A model generated the notes under the pieces. It did not search any database. It was not told the DNA's origin and saw only the letters and a program-made list of their open reading frames with translations. 64,000 nucleotides of DNA from Phanerochaete sordida (taxonomy: Eukaryota > Basidiomycota > Agaricomycetes > Polyporales > Phanerochaetaceae): contig BPQB01000004.1 of assembly GCA_019973155.2 (NCBI GenBank), positions 806,001-870,000 on the forward strand, given 5' to 3'. How positions within the stretch are numbered: the stretch's first letter is position 1; the number at the start of each line of letters is the position of its first letter. Shown here piece by piece: positions 21,601 to 32,159 of the stretch. Position numbers and translations under genes: made by a program.

Positions 21601-23663
21601 ATGTACGCCATGTCGACGTGCGGCTTCCCCGAGCCCCCCACCCGCTCGACGCTCGAAGATGCGCGTAGAGAACTCGGCAAGCAGCGCAGCGCGGTCGAAC
21701 AGATCTCAACGCAGATTCAGGCAGCGGAGGACGACCTGGACCGCATCGTGATGGCGCGAAAGGTTGCCATCCAGGAGATGCACAAGGAGCGTGCGGTCCT
21801 CGAAGACCAGATGTCGCACACCCTCGCGTATTTGGCCCACATACGAAGGTTGCCGCACGAACTGCTGCGCCATATATTCACCTTCATCTTTGAGGATTAT
21901 CCATGCTGTGCCTGGGTGCTCGCAGCCGTATGCTCGCTTTGGCGGAGACAGGTCCTTTCGATGCCGAGGTTATGGTCAAAGGTGTGTTCCCCCCTCCACA
22001 AATCTTGGTGCCGCTGCAGACGAGGTCTCGCTATGACATTGACCGTCGGGGCATGCCATAGCCACTCCCACTCTGCACCACCGTGTTATCTCTCTTATTA
22101 ACGCCACAATGCAGATCCGCCTCGTGACGACGCAAAACTCGTCGCCAGACACGGTTCGTCTTTGGCTCGAACGCTCTGGCACCAAGGCCCCCCTTGACAT
22201 AGAGATATTCCTCCACACGCCGCGCGAATCCTCTAGTCACCACCACCACCACCATCGCCGCTCGTCAACCTCCACGTTATCCACGGTTAGCGCATGGGAT
22301 GCCCCGTGGTGGGAGAACGATCTGCCTGGCGCGACACCTGCGCCTGAGACCCCTACACATGGCACTGGACCGGGTTACCTTCATATACCTCCTAATGGAC
22401 CCCCTCACTTTGTCCCTGCTACTGCGGTACCCCCCAGCCCCCCACTCCACCATCATGTACACGGCGGGGCGACGCCCATCTACCATGAGGTCTTGCATGT
22501 CCCCAGCTGGCGCCGAGTGTCGCAGGCGTCTGGGTCCTCCAGCGGAATGCACTGGGGCTATATCGCCTTTTACTACCTCATGCAGCAGATGCATCGCTGG
22601 GAACGCTTCGTCTTCCGCTTTGATCGCCAGTTTACGTCTATCAATGCGCTGAAGACCATGATTGGTACGTCGTGCTTGATGTACTCGTGTGGACCCCGGT
22701 CTGACCGGTTACACAGGCGATGCACCTCTGCTTCGCGAATTCGAAGTCTCTGGAGCGGAGCCTGCCTTGTTCAACGACTGGTCGTGGATTCCTAGCGCGA
22801 GGCCAGGCGTAACAACAAACCTGCCCGTGCTGACGTCGTTAACGCTGCAATATGTTCCGTTCAGATGGTCGTCTCCCATCTTCCGCAATCTCCGCTCCCT
22901 CTGCCTGCGAACCCTACCTGGGCAATCCCTCGCCGTTGATCGCCTCCTTTACATCCTATCATCTAATCCGAACCTAGAAACTCTATCGCTGCATGTCTCG
23001 ACCGCAAATCCCGCAGTACTGCCCACTTCGCAGACGGCCCTAGAGAACATGAAGACTTGCAGCGTCGGCGGGCACTATCTCCTCGCGGCCCTGGTGGACT
23101 GCCTGACCCTGCCGGTCCTTGAGTCCTTGACGATGGACATCGACGCGCGTGACCCGATCGAAGACACCCTCACGCAGCTGCTCGTCCGCTCGAACCACCC
23201 GCCGGTCACCTACCTCTCGATCTCGTACGGGCTCAGCACCTCGGGCGCGGGCATGTACTACCACGGCGGCTCCGCGGTGACCTCGTGGAACTTCCTCGGC
23301 GAGCTCGACGGGCTGCGCACGCTGCAGGTCGGGAGCGCGCCGTTCGAGCCGCTCGTCGCGATCCTCGGCACGCCTGAGGACGACGGCCAGGACCAGTGGT
23401 ACTGCCCGGCCCTGCAGTCGCTCCTCATGAAGGCGTGCCGCCCGTCGCACGCCGACGGCGTCGCGAAGCTCGTGCAGATGGTCGAGGCGCGCAACCCCGA
23501 CCCCGCGAGCGGCGCCGTGCCGGTCACCGCCGGCGGCGTCGCGCCCGTCAAGCTGCGCCACCTCGAGCTGCACGACTGTGCCGCGCTCGGGCTTGACGTC
23601 ATGAAGTGGCTCAAAAACAGGGTGCCCGAGGTACGCTGTACGGACCCGCCCTACGACCCGTAA
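21601..23663 (+). CDS. F-box protein with N-terminal coiled coil
   Basis: Probable SCF adaptor of the expanded Agaricomycete F-box class. Exons 21601-21981, 22115-22664 and 22717-23663. Residues about 15-75 form a coiled coil (ARRELGKQRSAVEQISTQIQ ...), followed by the F-box: IRRLPHELLRHIFTFIFEDY, AWVLAAVCSLWRRQVLSMP, RLWSK. The middle has a proline/histidine-rich insert with six consecutive His, encoded near 22240-22257. The C-terminal half has irregular leucine-rich stretches (LTSLTLQYVPFRW, IFRNLRSLCLRTL, NLETLSLHVST) and ends KLRHLELHDCAALGLDVMKW. The first intron (133 nt) is much longer than the window norm of about 50. ATG 21610 is an alternative start. Confidence 0.85.
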
Positions 23664-24078
23664 GTACTTTGCCCCACCCGCTTCGGAACCGTCGCTCAAC
23701 GTAAACGCCTGTGCAGCACTGGTCTGCGCAGTCCTTCCTTCCAATATTTGTGATCCTTCATCGTCGCTGTGTGTATCTGGATCGTCGTTGGAACGTTCGT
23801 ATCTTACTATATATACCCTTGTAGCTCAACTTCGCTCTGTCTTGGATGTTTTTGGGAACGGTTAGATATCGCTGTAACGTACCGTCGTTGTATTACCAAC
23901 CAATACCTGGAAGTTGTGTTTTTCGATTTGTTACAAATGGATCTGTTGGCATCTATGTGATGGATACTGTACATGAGGCGATGGAGGCGGATGCGCATAG
24001 GAGGCAATAATGATACACGGAAACCAACACGATCCTGGGTACTGTCGTCGTTCGGGGAACCAGTCCATGCGGGAGCAG
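23664..24078. other. Convergent 3' intergenic
   Basis: About 415 bp of AT-richer sequence between the F-box stop and the TFIIA gamma stop. No gene. Confidence 0.45.
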
Positions 24079-24591
24079 TTACTTCTTGCCAGCATCGATG
24101 GCGTCGCCGTTCTTACACGCCACGATCTTGATCTTGGGCGCCGTGACCATTTCGTTCGACTCCATCTTGAACGAGGCGTTCTTGACGATGAACGTCCAAA
24201 CGTCGTCGCACAGGCGGTATGTGTGCAGGTGACCCTGGATGCGGGCTGCTCGAGCGCTCTCCCGGGCGCGACAAGCTCACAGACGCACCTTGAGCGTGGT
24301 CTTGGTCTTGACCTGCTTGACCATCGTGTCCGCGAGCGACTTGTCGAACTGCGCGCGGGGTGAGCGGGTGGCACCTGCTGCGGGCCTGCGGGCGACGCAC
24401 CTGCTGCAGGACCTTCATCGCGAGCTGCGGCGTGATCGAGCCGCTCGTGATGAGCTCGTCGAGCGAGTCCGTGAGCGCCATGCCGATCCTGCGGGAACAC
24501 AAAGAGGGGGCGCGGTGAGCGGGCTGCGCGGGCGGGGGCTAGGGAGGTCGTACGAGGAGCCGCGGTAGAACTCGTAGTAGGCGGAGGCCAT
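24079..24591 (-). CDS. TOA2: Transcription factor IIA gamma (small) subunit
   Basis: Small subunit of TFIIA, which binds TBP-TATA complexes during RNA polymerase II initiation. 113 aa from four exons starting at ATG 24591-24589 and ending at TAA 24081-24079. The protein reads YYEFYRGSS, then [59 protein letters not shown] and a final [10 protein letters not shown], matching the whole family length of about 109-120. The N-terminal helices form the four-helix bundle with the large subunit, and the C-terminal beta part contacts TBP. Introns fall after the split Ser at residue 13, after LQQ and after TLK; the first is 24489-24553. Its exons are unusually GC-rich. Confidence 0.95.
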
Positions 24592-25517
24592 GGTGGAGGA
24601 TGGGGCAGAAACGAGCGACGGGGAGGCGGGGGCGGTGGCGAGGACGGGGGTGAGGAGGTGGTGGACACCGGCAAAGGAGTCTGGCGAGGCGTGCGGCGGG
24701 CGTGGCGCTTTGGGCGCTGCTTACGCCGCCATCACGCCGTCGCCCTCCCCGCCATCAATTCTCCGGAGGTACTTAGGCGCCTTATTATCCTTCCCATTTT
24801 TGTTTAATTTCGGGGAGCCGGCCCTCAGCATGTCATCAATATCTAGTCAATTGGGCAGCGCGACCCGCGTGCAGCATCCGCAATTGTGATTTTAGAGCCA
24901 ATGCGCGCGACGAAATAGTATTCCGCTGACAGTGTACTAGGCTATTAGCAGAGAACGCAATTCCGCTGATACATAGTTGTGTAGCTGCGGTCGCAAAAGA
25001 ATCTCGCAGCAGCTGTATATCGTCACGTCAACTTGTGAATCAAACACTCTGCAAGGGTGACTGCGGCTGCGAGGTCCTTCTTTGCGGGGCCGGAGGGCGG
25101 GATATCGCAGCATAGAGTTCAGCTTGCTGCGGAACAATTGTCGCGAAGACAGCATTTTCAACTTACTGAAGCGTACGAAATCGACAACCGCAGCACGCGA
25201 GGAGGGTTTGAAGCTTGCCTCAGCCTTGAGTAGCAATGCGATCAGCGTGAGAGGGCAGCTGCGGGCCGCTTCGCAGTCAACGCAGTGTGAAGCTTTCTCT
25301 TCAAGTTCGGCCACAACCGTCATGTTCCTGGTGGCGTTCTATTTTGCACAGTAACAATCAGAGGTCTATCAGGAACGGCATGTGATCTCTCGTCAGAACA
25401 CGGCGTCTTCATCCCAAGCGAGGGAGCTCTTCGCATCAGTCAGTTCATATAAAAGGCCGCCGCGACTCGTACATTCGCCTTCAGAAGCTTACCACAGTTT
25501 CTTCGTCCTGTGCAGCC
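24592..25517. promoter_or_regulatory. Divergent promoter region, TOA2 / first ABC transporter
   Basis: About 925 bp between divergent starts. Small frames on both strands around 24937-25354 overlap each other and show no domain, so they are taken as chance. No pleiotropic-drug-response element was recognised by eye. Confidence 0.35.
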
Positions 25518-28500
25518 ATGGACGCTGCGACGCCGCCTCAGACGGTGCTTTGGTCCTCACCGCAAGTTGACGGCCAGACGAAGAGGTACGTCTCTCAGAA
25601 GCGCCGAAGCATGGGTCTTGCGACTTACCGCCATGCAGGCTATGGCTCGACGAACGTATCTTTCCGTTCTACGCCGCCGCAATATCGCTATTTGTCCTCC
25701 TTCTACGCGCCATATGGACCTCGAAGACCATCCGGCACCTCCGTGGGCTGAATGTCGCGTCCGAGGAACCGGCGCCCGTCGGCGGATTCATCGAGCGCAG
25801 AGGTGGAATCACCATATTCCTCTTCAAGTGGGCTCGTTTGGACGCCGTGCTGGCGCTGTTCGCCGTCATTCTTTGGTCAACGATTCGCTCTGGTCGCCTG
25901 CGAGACTGGGTCAGCATCGCTAACATCGTATGCCTGGTAGGTTGCTTCACGTGTTAGATGTAAAGTTCGACTAATTCGTGCCCTTAGGACTATGTTACCG
26001 CCTTAGCTATCGCAAACGTCTTTGCGAACTCGAGGCTGAGCCAGAAGCTTTCTTTGCATCTGACTCTGGTTACCTTCACTTGGCTGATGGTGTACGCCTA
26101 TCGTGACGTGTGGCCATTGATGACCTTCACCCTCCAGCCCAAGGATAGTGAAGAAGGCGCGCTCTTATGGGTGAAAATCGCTTTGGCCGCCTTCATCGGA
26201 GTCATCGAGCCCTTCCTGGAACCCTATCCTTACGTTCCATCGGGCCCTGTGGTGAGTTAATTCCACAAGACATTTCCGACTTGCTAACGCACGTGTAGCG
26301 AGCTGAAGAGCCAAGTCCCGAGGATACTGCGTCTCTGTTCTCTTTCCTTACCTTCCTTTGGCTGGACCCCACCATCCGGCGAGCCTACCACACCTCTCAT
26401 TTAACGACAGATGAGCTGCCTCCGCTCAGCGACGGGGATGCGACGAAAACTTTGATCAAGCGAGCCTTCCCAGTAAGCACGCCTACCATCGCCCGTTTTG
26501 CCATGAACAGTCAACTGATGAGCCGCTGCAGGTCATGGATCCTTTCTCTGGTGCAAAGCCGCGCCATTTGATTTGGGCCTATATCCAGATCTTCCGCAAG
26601 TCCCTTGCTATCCAGTCCACTATGCTGGTTTTCTATGTGAGTTTATGGAATTTGAATGAGCTGCAGCGTCACTGACGTAAATGTCGTCGCTGTTAAGGCT
26701 CTAGCGAATATCGCTGTGCCCATCGGTACTAATAGGCTGCTTAAGTACATTCCACAGCTTCTCTCGAAAATCCACAGACACTGACTCAACGCTAGCTATA
26801 TCGAAACCGAAGGCAAGGATGCGGTAGTCAAGCCCTGGGTATGGATTTTGTGGATGGGCGGTGGCCCTATCGTGCAAACAGTCGCCATGCAGTGCTACCT
26901 CTATTTCGCGGTACGCACACAGTCGTCCGCGCGGACTTGCGCTGACAAAAAGGCCAGACTCGGACACTGGTGCAAATTGAGTCGATCGTCACATCGCTCG
27001 TGTTCGACCACGCTCTCCGCATGCGCATCAAAGCTGAGACGAGCGAAAAGACGGCTGCGCCCGAGGTAGCCGTGCCTACTGTTGCTCCTGCTACAGGGCC
27101 CGAGCAAGCAGCGGAAGACGACGGGGATGAGGGAGGCGACAGCGACACCGTTCATTCCCGTGCCACTACCGGAGCATCGCCGGCCCCTGCGGACGCAGCG
27201 TCCACCGCGACGTCGGCTACCGCCGCCGCACCTGGCACCCAGACCAAGGGCACCGAGAGCCAGAGGGGCGACGCGAAGGACAGCCCGAAGGCCGCCGCCG
27301 CGCCAGTGGGCAGCAACCTCACGGGCAAGATCAACAACCTCGTCACGAGCGACCTGGCGAACGTCACGGCGGGCCGCAACTTCCTGTACATCGCGCTCGA
27401 GGCGCCGCTGCAGTTCACGCTGGGCATGGTGTTCCTGTACAGCGTCCTCGGGTGGAGCGCGTTCGTCGGTCTCGCGGTCATGGTCGCCCTGATGCCGGTG
27501 CCGGCGTGGGTCACCACGCGCTTGCAGGGCGTGCAGATCGATAGGATGAAGGCTGTGAGTGCGCGTCCGCCTTTTAGTTCGGTGCTGAACCGCTGATGTC
27601 GCCGTTTTATTTGCAGAGCGACGCTCGAGTGCAGAGCGTGACTGAAAGTAAGATCGCAAATCTGTAATGCGACTAGGTCCTGACAAATGTCCTTGCAGTG
27701 GTCAGCGTCTTGCGCATGGTCAAGCTCTTCGGCTGGGAGCCTCGGGTCAAGGACAACATCGCAAAGGCGCGCGAGGACGAGCTCAACTACATCTGGAAGA
27801 GAAAGATCCTCAACACGTCGAGCAATTGTATCAAGTAAGGAGTGCCCTCCACGAACGGAGCTCTCGCTGATTGGAGGTCCCCTCAGTCATATTATCCCCT
27901 TGATGCATATGATCGTGACCTATGCGGTCTATGTGAGTGTGTTGTTGATTATGCTTGCATCCAACTCACTTCGCTTCAGACCGCCGTGATGAAGCAGAAA
28001 TTGACAGGTAAACAAAGGTCCAAATAAATTTCATCTGCTTCCTGACGCAGTATTCTAGCCTCGATTGTCTTCTCTTCTATGACAGCATTCGACATGATCC
28101 GAGGACAGATCTTCAGGATTACATTCATGCTCCCTACGTTTGTAAATGGTACGCATTAAGCTGTCCGTCAGCAGTAGGCCTACGTCTAATTCTTTGTACA
28201 CCAGCCAACGTCTCCTTGGGTCGCATCGGGGACTTCTTGCGCAAGGTATGTTCTGCCAAGAACCTTCAGCAGAGTCGGCTAACCACTGTCTTTATAGACT
28301 GAGCTACTCGATGAGTTCACCGATTCAGCTAGGGAGACCGTGGCAGATGCTTCAGAGGCACACAGGAGCGACATCGGCTTCGGGCGCGCTAATTTCTCCT
28401 GGACAGACGAGAAAGACGACGGCTCTGTCACACCCTCACGCCAAACCTTCCGCCTGCGCATCGACGACGAGGTCTACTTCAAGAAGGGCGCTTTCAACCT

Positions 28501-31500
28501 CGTCATCGGACCGACTGGCTCCGGCAAGACCTCAGTGCTCATGGCCTTGCTTGGCGAGATGCACTACATCCCTCTTGGCCCGGACTCGTGGAAGAGCCTG
28601 CCGCGCGAGGGCGGCGTCGCATACGCCGCGCAGGAGTCGTGGGTCCTGAACGAGACGATCAAGGCGAACATCCTCTTCGGCGCGCCGTTCGACGAGGAGC
28701 GGTACAAGAAGGTTGTCTACCAATGCGGCCTGACGCGCGACCTGAGCATGTTCGAAGCCGGCGACGAGACGGAAGTGGGTGAGAAAGGGCTCACTCTCAG
28801 CGGCGGGCAGAAGGCGCGGGTCACCTTGGCAAGGGCAGTGTACTCACGCGCGGAGACTCTTCTGCTCGACGACGTGCTCGCTGCGCTGGACGTGCACACC
28901 GCTCGATGGATCGTCAATAAATGCTTCAAGGGCGACCTGGTCCGTGGGCGCACGGTCCTCTTGGTGGTATGGACGTTTCTCCTCCACGTTCTCCGCACTA
29001 CTCAACCACCGCTTAACAGACTCACAACGTAGCCCTGGCCAGCCCCCTGACAGAGTTTGTCGTCTCCTTGCGGGACGGCCATATCGTAAGCCAGGGCTCC
29101 GTCAGCGAAGCCCTTCAGAAGGATCCGCAGCTCGAGGAAGAGTACAAGCACGAGGAAGAGGTCATTGAGCTCGACGAGAACGAAGAGTCCGCGAGCGGTA
29201 TTCCTGATCCCAGCGATCCTGGCGTGCCTGACAAGAAGGACGGGAAGCTCGTCGTCGCAGAGGAAATGGAAGTTGGACATGTGGGCTGGGAGGCGTGTAC
29301 GTGTTCTTGGCATCCATCGCATCCATCGTCACTCACAAGTTGTCTGTCCAGTCAAGCTCTACCTGCAAGGTCTTGGCGGGAAATATCCGTTCTTGTTCTG
29401 GCTGCAATTCACATCTGGCCAGGCTTTGGTGGAGCTCTTTACCGTCCTCGAGCTGTGGTGGCTCGGCTACTGGGCAGCACAGTACGCCTTGCGCGATCCC
29501 AGCGATATTCACGTCGACTAGTAAGTTCTCAAAACGTGCCTCAGTTGCATTTGACTAAACACATCTTCCAGCTACCTCGGCATTTACTGTGCATTTGTCG
29601 GTGTAGTCATCCTCGCGAATGTGTACAGCCAGATTGTGTGGGCCTTTGCTACACTGCGCGCGTCGCGCTCCATCCATGCGCAGCTCGTCAAGTCCTTGCT
29701 AGGCAGCACCTTCAGATGGCTCGATGTCACGCCGACTTCCCGCATAACTGCGCGATGCACTCAGGATATACAAGCGGGTATGTTGCTCATAGCCATCTCG
29801 AGTGTAAACATACTAACAGTATGATAGTCGATAGCATGATGCCTAGCTGCTTCTACTCCAACTGTAGGCTCTCCTTGCATCACGCGTCTTGGACGTCTCT
29901 GACTCTGTGTAGTTTCTATGGCTCTTGCCTGCATCGTCAAGCTCGGTGTCGTGCTCACGTTCACGCCCTTGTTCTCCCTGCCCGCCGTCTTCGTCATCGC
30001 GTTCGGCGCCTTCCTCGGCCAAGTCTACATGAAAGCACAGTTATCGATCAAACGTGAGATGTCGACCGCGAAGGCGCCAGTGCTCGGCGCGTTTGGCGGC
30101 GCCGTCGCAGGTCTATGTGAGCTTGACTTGGTTGTCGATCTATCTAAAGGCAGCGACTCATGAGTATCAACAGCGTCCATTCGGGCTTATCATGCGCAAG
30201 ATGCCTTCAGGAACATGCTTCACCAGCGCATCGACCGATACACCCGCGGCGCCCGTTCGTTCTACAACGTCTACAGGTACGGGGTCTCTCGACAGACATA
30301 GACGAGATCATACCTTGACACATCTACTGCGTACGCAGGTGGATCGGCATCCGGCTCGACGTCCTTGGGCAAGCCTTCACCGCGGCAATCGCTGTCTATC
30401 TCGTGTACGGCCCTCTCAGGACGAATGCCTCTGTCGTCGGTTTCACGCTCACGCAGGCCGGTGCGTTCTCCGTGCTTCCTCCCATGTCGTACTCCGCCTA
30501 ACCCCCCCCCCCCGCAGCGGGCTTCAGCGAACTAATCCTGTGGTTCATGTACCTTTACAACGAGTTCGAGAGTACGCGTTCCCCTCCCGTCTCCCCTACG
30601 AATGGGTGCTGACCAGATCTAGTCAACGGTAACAGCCTTGAGCGCATCAAGCAGTACCTCGACATCGAGCACGAGCCCGAGTCCAAGCCCGACGGCGTGC
30701 CCCCGGCGTACTGGCCGTCGAGCGGCGACCTCCGCGTCGAGAAGCTGTCCGCGCGCTACTCTGCGGACGGCCCCGTGGTGCTCCAGGACGTGAGCTTCCA
30801 TGCGAAGGCTGGCGAGCGTATTGGCATTGGTATGTTTCGTAGTACATCGGCAGGCCTATGTCCTGATTTATGGCCTTCCCAGTCGGACGCACAGGCTCGG
30901 GCAAGTCCACACTGACGCTCGCGCTCCTGCGGTGCATCCCCACCGGGGGCACGGTGCTCTACGACGGGCTCGACACCAAGGCAGTGAACCTGGACGCGCT
31001 GCGCGCGAGCGTCACCATCATCCCGCAAGTGGTACGCCCGCCCCCCTCCCTCCCTCCTCCCCGCGCGCTCACCACCCGCAGCCCGAGCTCCTCGCAGGCA
31101 CGCTGCGGCACAACCTCGACATGCTCGGCGAGCACGACGACGCGGCGCTGCACAGCGCGCTGCGCGCCGCGGGGCTCTACGCGCTGCACGGCCGCGCGGA
31201 CGCCGCGGGCCCGGGCGCGCGCCTCACGCTCGACACGCCCGTCGCGGGCGGCGGCGCGAACCTGAGCGTCGGCGAGCGCCAGGTCGTCGCGCTCGCGCGC
31301 GCGGTCGTGCGCGCGAGCAAGCTGCTCGTGCTCGACGAGGCGACGTCTGCAATTGGTGCGTGCTGCACTCTGCGGCTGTGAGGGTCTCGCTGATGGTTGG
31401 GTGGTAGACTACGAGACGGACGCGGTGATACAGGCGGCGCTGCGCACCGCGCTCGCGCGCGACGTGACGGTGATCACCGTCGCGCACCGGCTGCAGACGA

Positions 31501-31721
31501 TCATGGACTACGACAAGATCGTGCGCTGTCCTCGTCCGTTCTCTCGGGTCTGGCTGCTGACGACGGTTGTGCAGATGGTGCTCGACGCAGGCCGGCTGGT
31601 CGAGTACGACGCGCCGCTGGCGCTCCTCCGCACGGAGGGCAGCTTCCTGCGCGCGCTCGTCGACGAGAGTGCCGACAGGGACGCGCTGTACGCGATGGCG
31701 GAGGGGAAGGCGCAGCTCTAG
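25518..31721 (+). CDS. ABCC (MRP/Ybt1-type) ABC transporter, copy 1
   Basis: Full-length ATP-driven exporter, roughly 1,500-1,600 aa from about 28 exons, probably in the vacuolar or plasma membrane, moving organic anions or conjugates (inferred). The N-terminal membrane segments begin at [23 protein letters not shown]1 includes [20 protein letters not shown]. After RIKAET a cytoplasmic insert of about 87 aa (27052-27312) precedes [14 protein letters not shown]1: Walker [16 protein letters not shown], signature [14 protein letters not shown], Walker [12 protein letters not shown] (Asp at the catalytic Glu position, usual for ABCC NBD1). TMD2 follows. NBD2: Walker [16 protein letters not shown], signature [14 protein letters not shown], Walker [15 protein letters not shown]-loop [17 protein letters not shown]. 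It ends [12 protein letters not shown]. No disabling change was seen. The intron before [10 protein letters not shown] ends in twelve C. The NBD2 exons (31030-31340) are markedly more GC-rich than in the other two copies. Confidence 0.93.
27052..27312 (+). other. Low-complexity cytoplasmic-loop insert in ABC copy 1
   Basis: Part of the coding exon between the TMD1 helix ending [11 protein letters not shown] and [11 protein letters not shown]. It is acidic, then Ala/Thr/Pro-rich, with the conserved core [13 protein letters not shown] near 27141-27178. Ordinary MRPs have only about ten residues here. Confidence 0.75.
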
Positions 31722-32159
31722 TGCTCTTGCCAGATGCATTATCCCGACAGGCCTTCTCCTGTATGTATGCGACGCATAGAAGATCTTCAACGAGAGAACC
31801 GACTGCTCGAGAGGCCTTGTTCAACGATGCCATTGGCAATAGATTACCGTACCAAGAAGCTTGCTCTTTACAATACGACGGACGCGTGCGCGCTCTCCGG
31901 GGAGCCAGGGGCTAGTAGTGTATGCTATACATGGTGGGCGACATTACGAGAATTAATACGCGGGGACGTTCATTCGTGGGGCATGAAGATCGGGACACAA
32001 AACAGATGGGAGTGCGCGAGGACGGGGCGGATGGTGGTATAGCGTAGTGATACAGATCTGCACAGAAACGGGACGCGAGAAATTGCACGGAAACGGGGTA
32101 TGCGTGAGTCCAGACAGAGACCGAAACCAAGAAACCAAGTCCGTCAGCGGCGCGGCGCC
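31722..32159. other. Convergent 3' intergenic
   Basis: About 440 bp between the stops of ABC copy 1 (+) and the kinase-fold gene (-). No gene. Confidence 0.45.

Noticed and set aside
23040..23744. 234-codon minus-strand frame
   Set aside because: Antisense to the last exon of the second F-box gene; no splice structure or domain.
30502..30513. Run of twelve C as a sequencing error or frameshift in ABC copy 1
   Set aside because: It lies inside an intron directly before the acceptor, so its length does not affect the reading frame.
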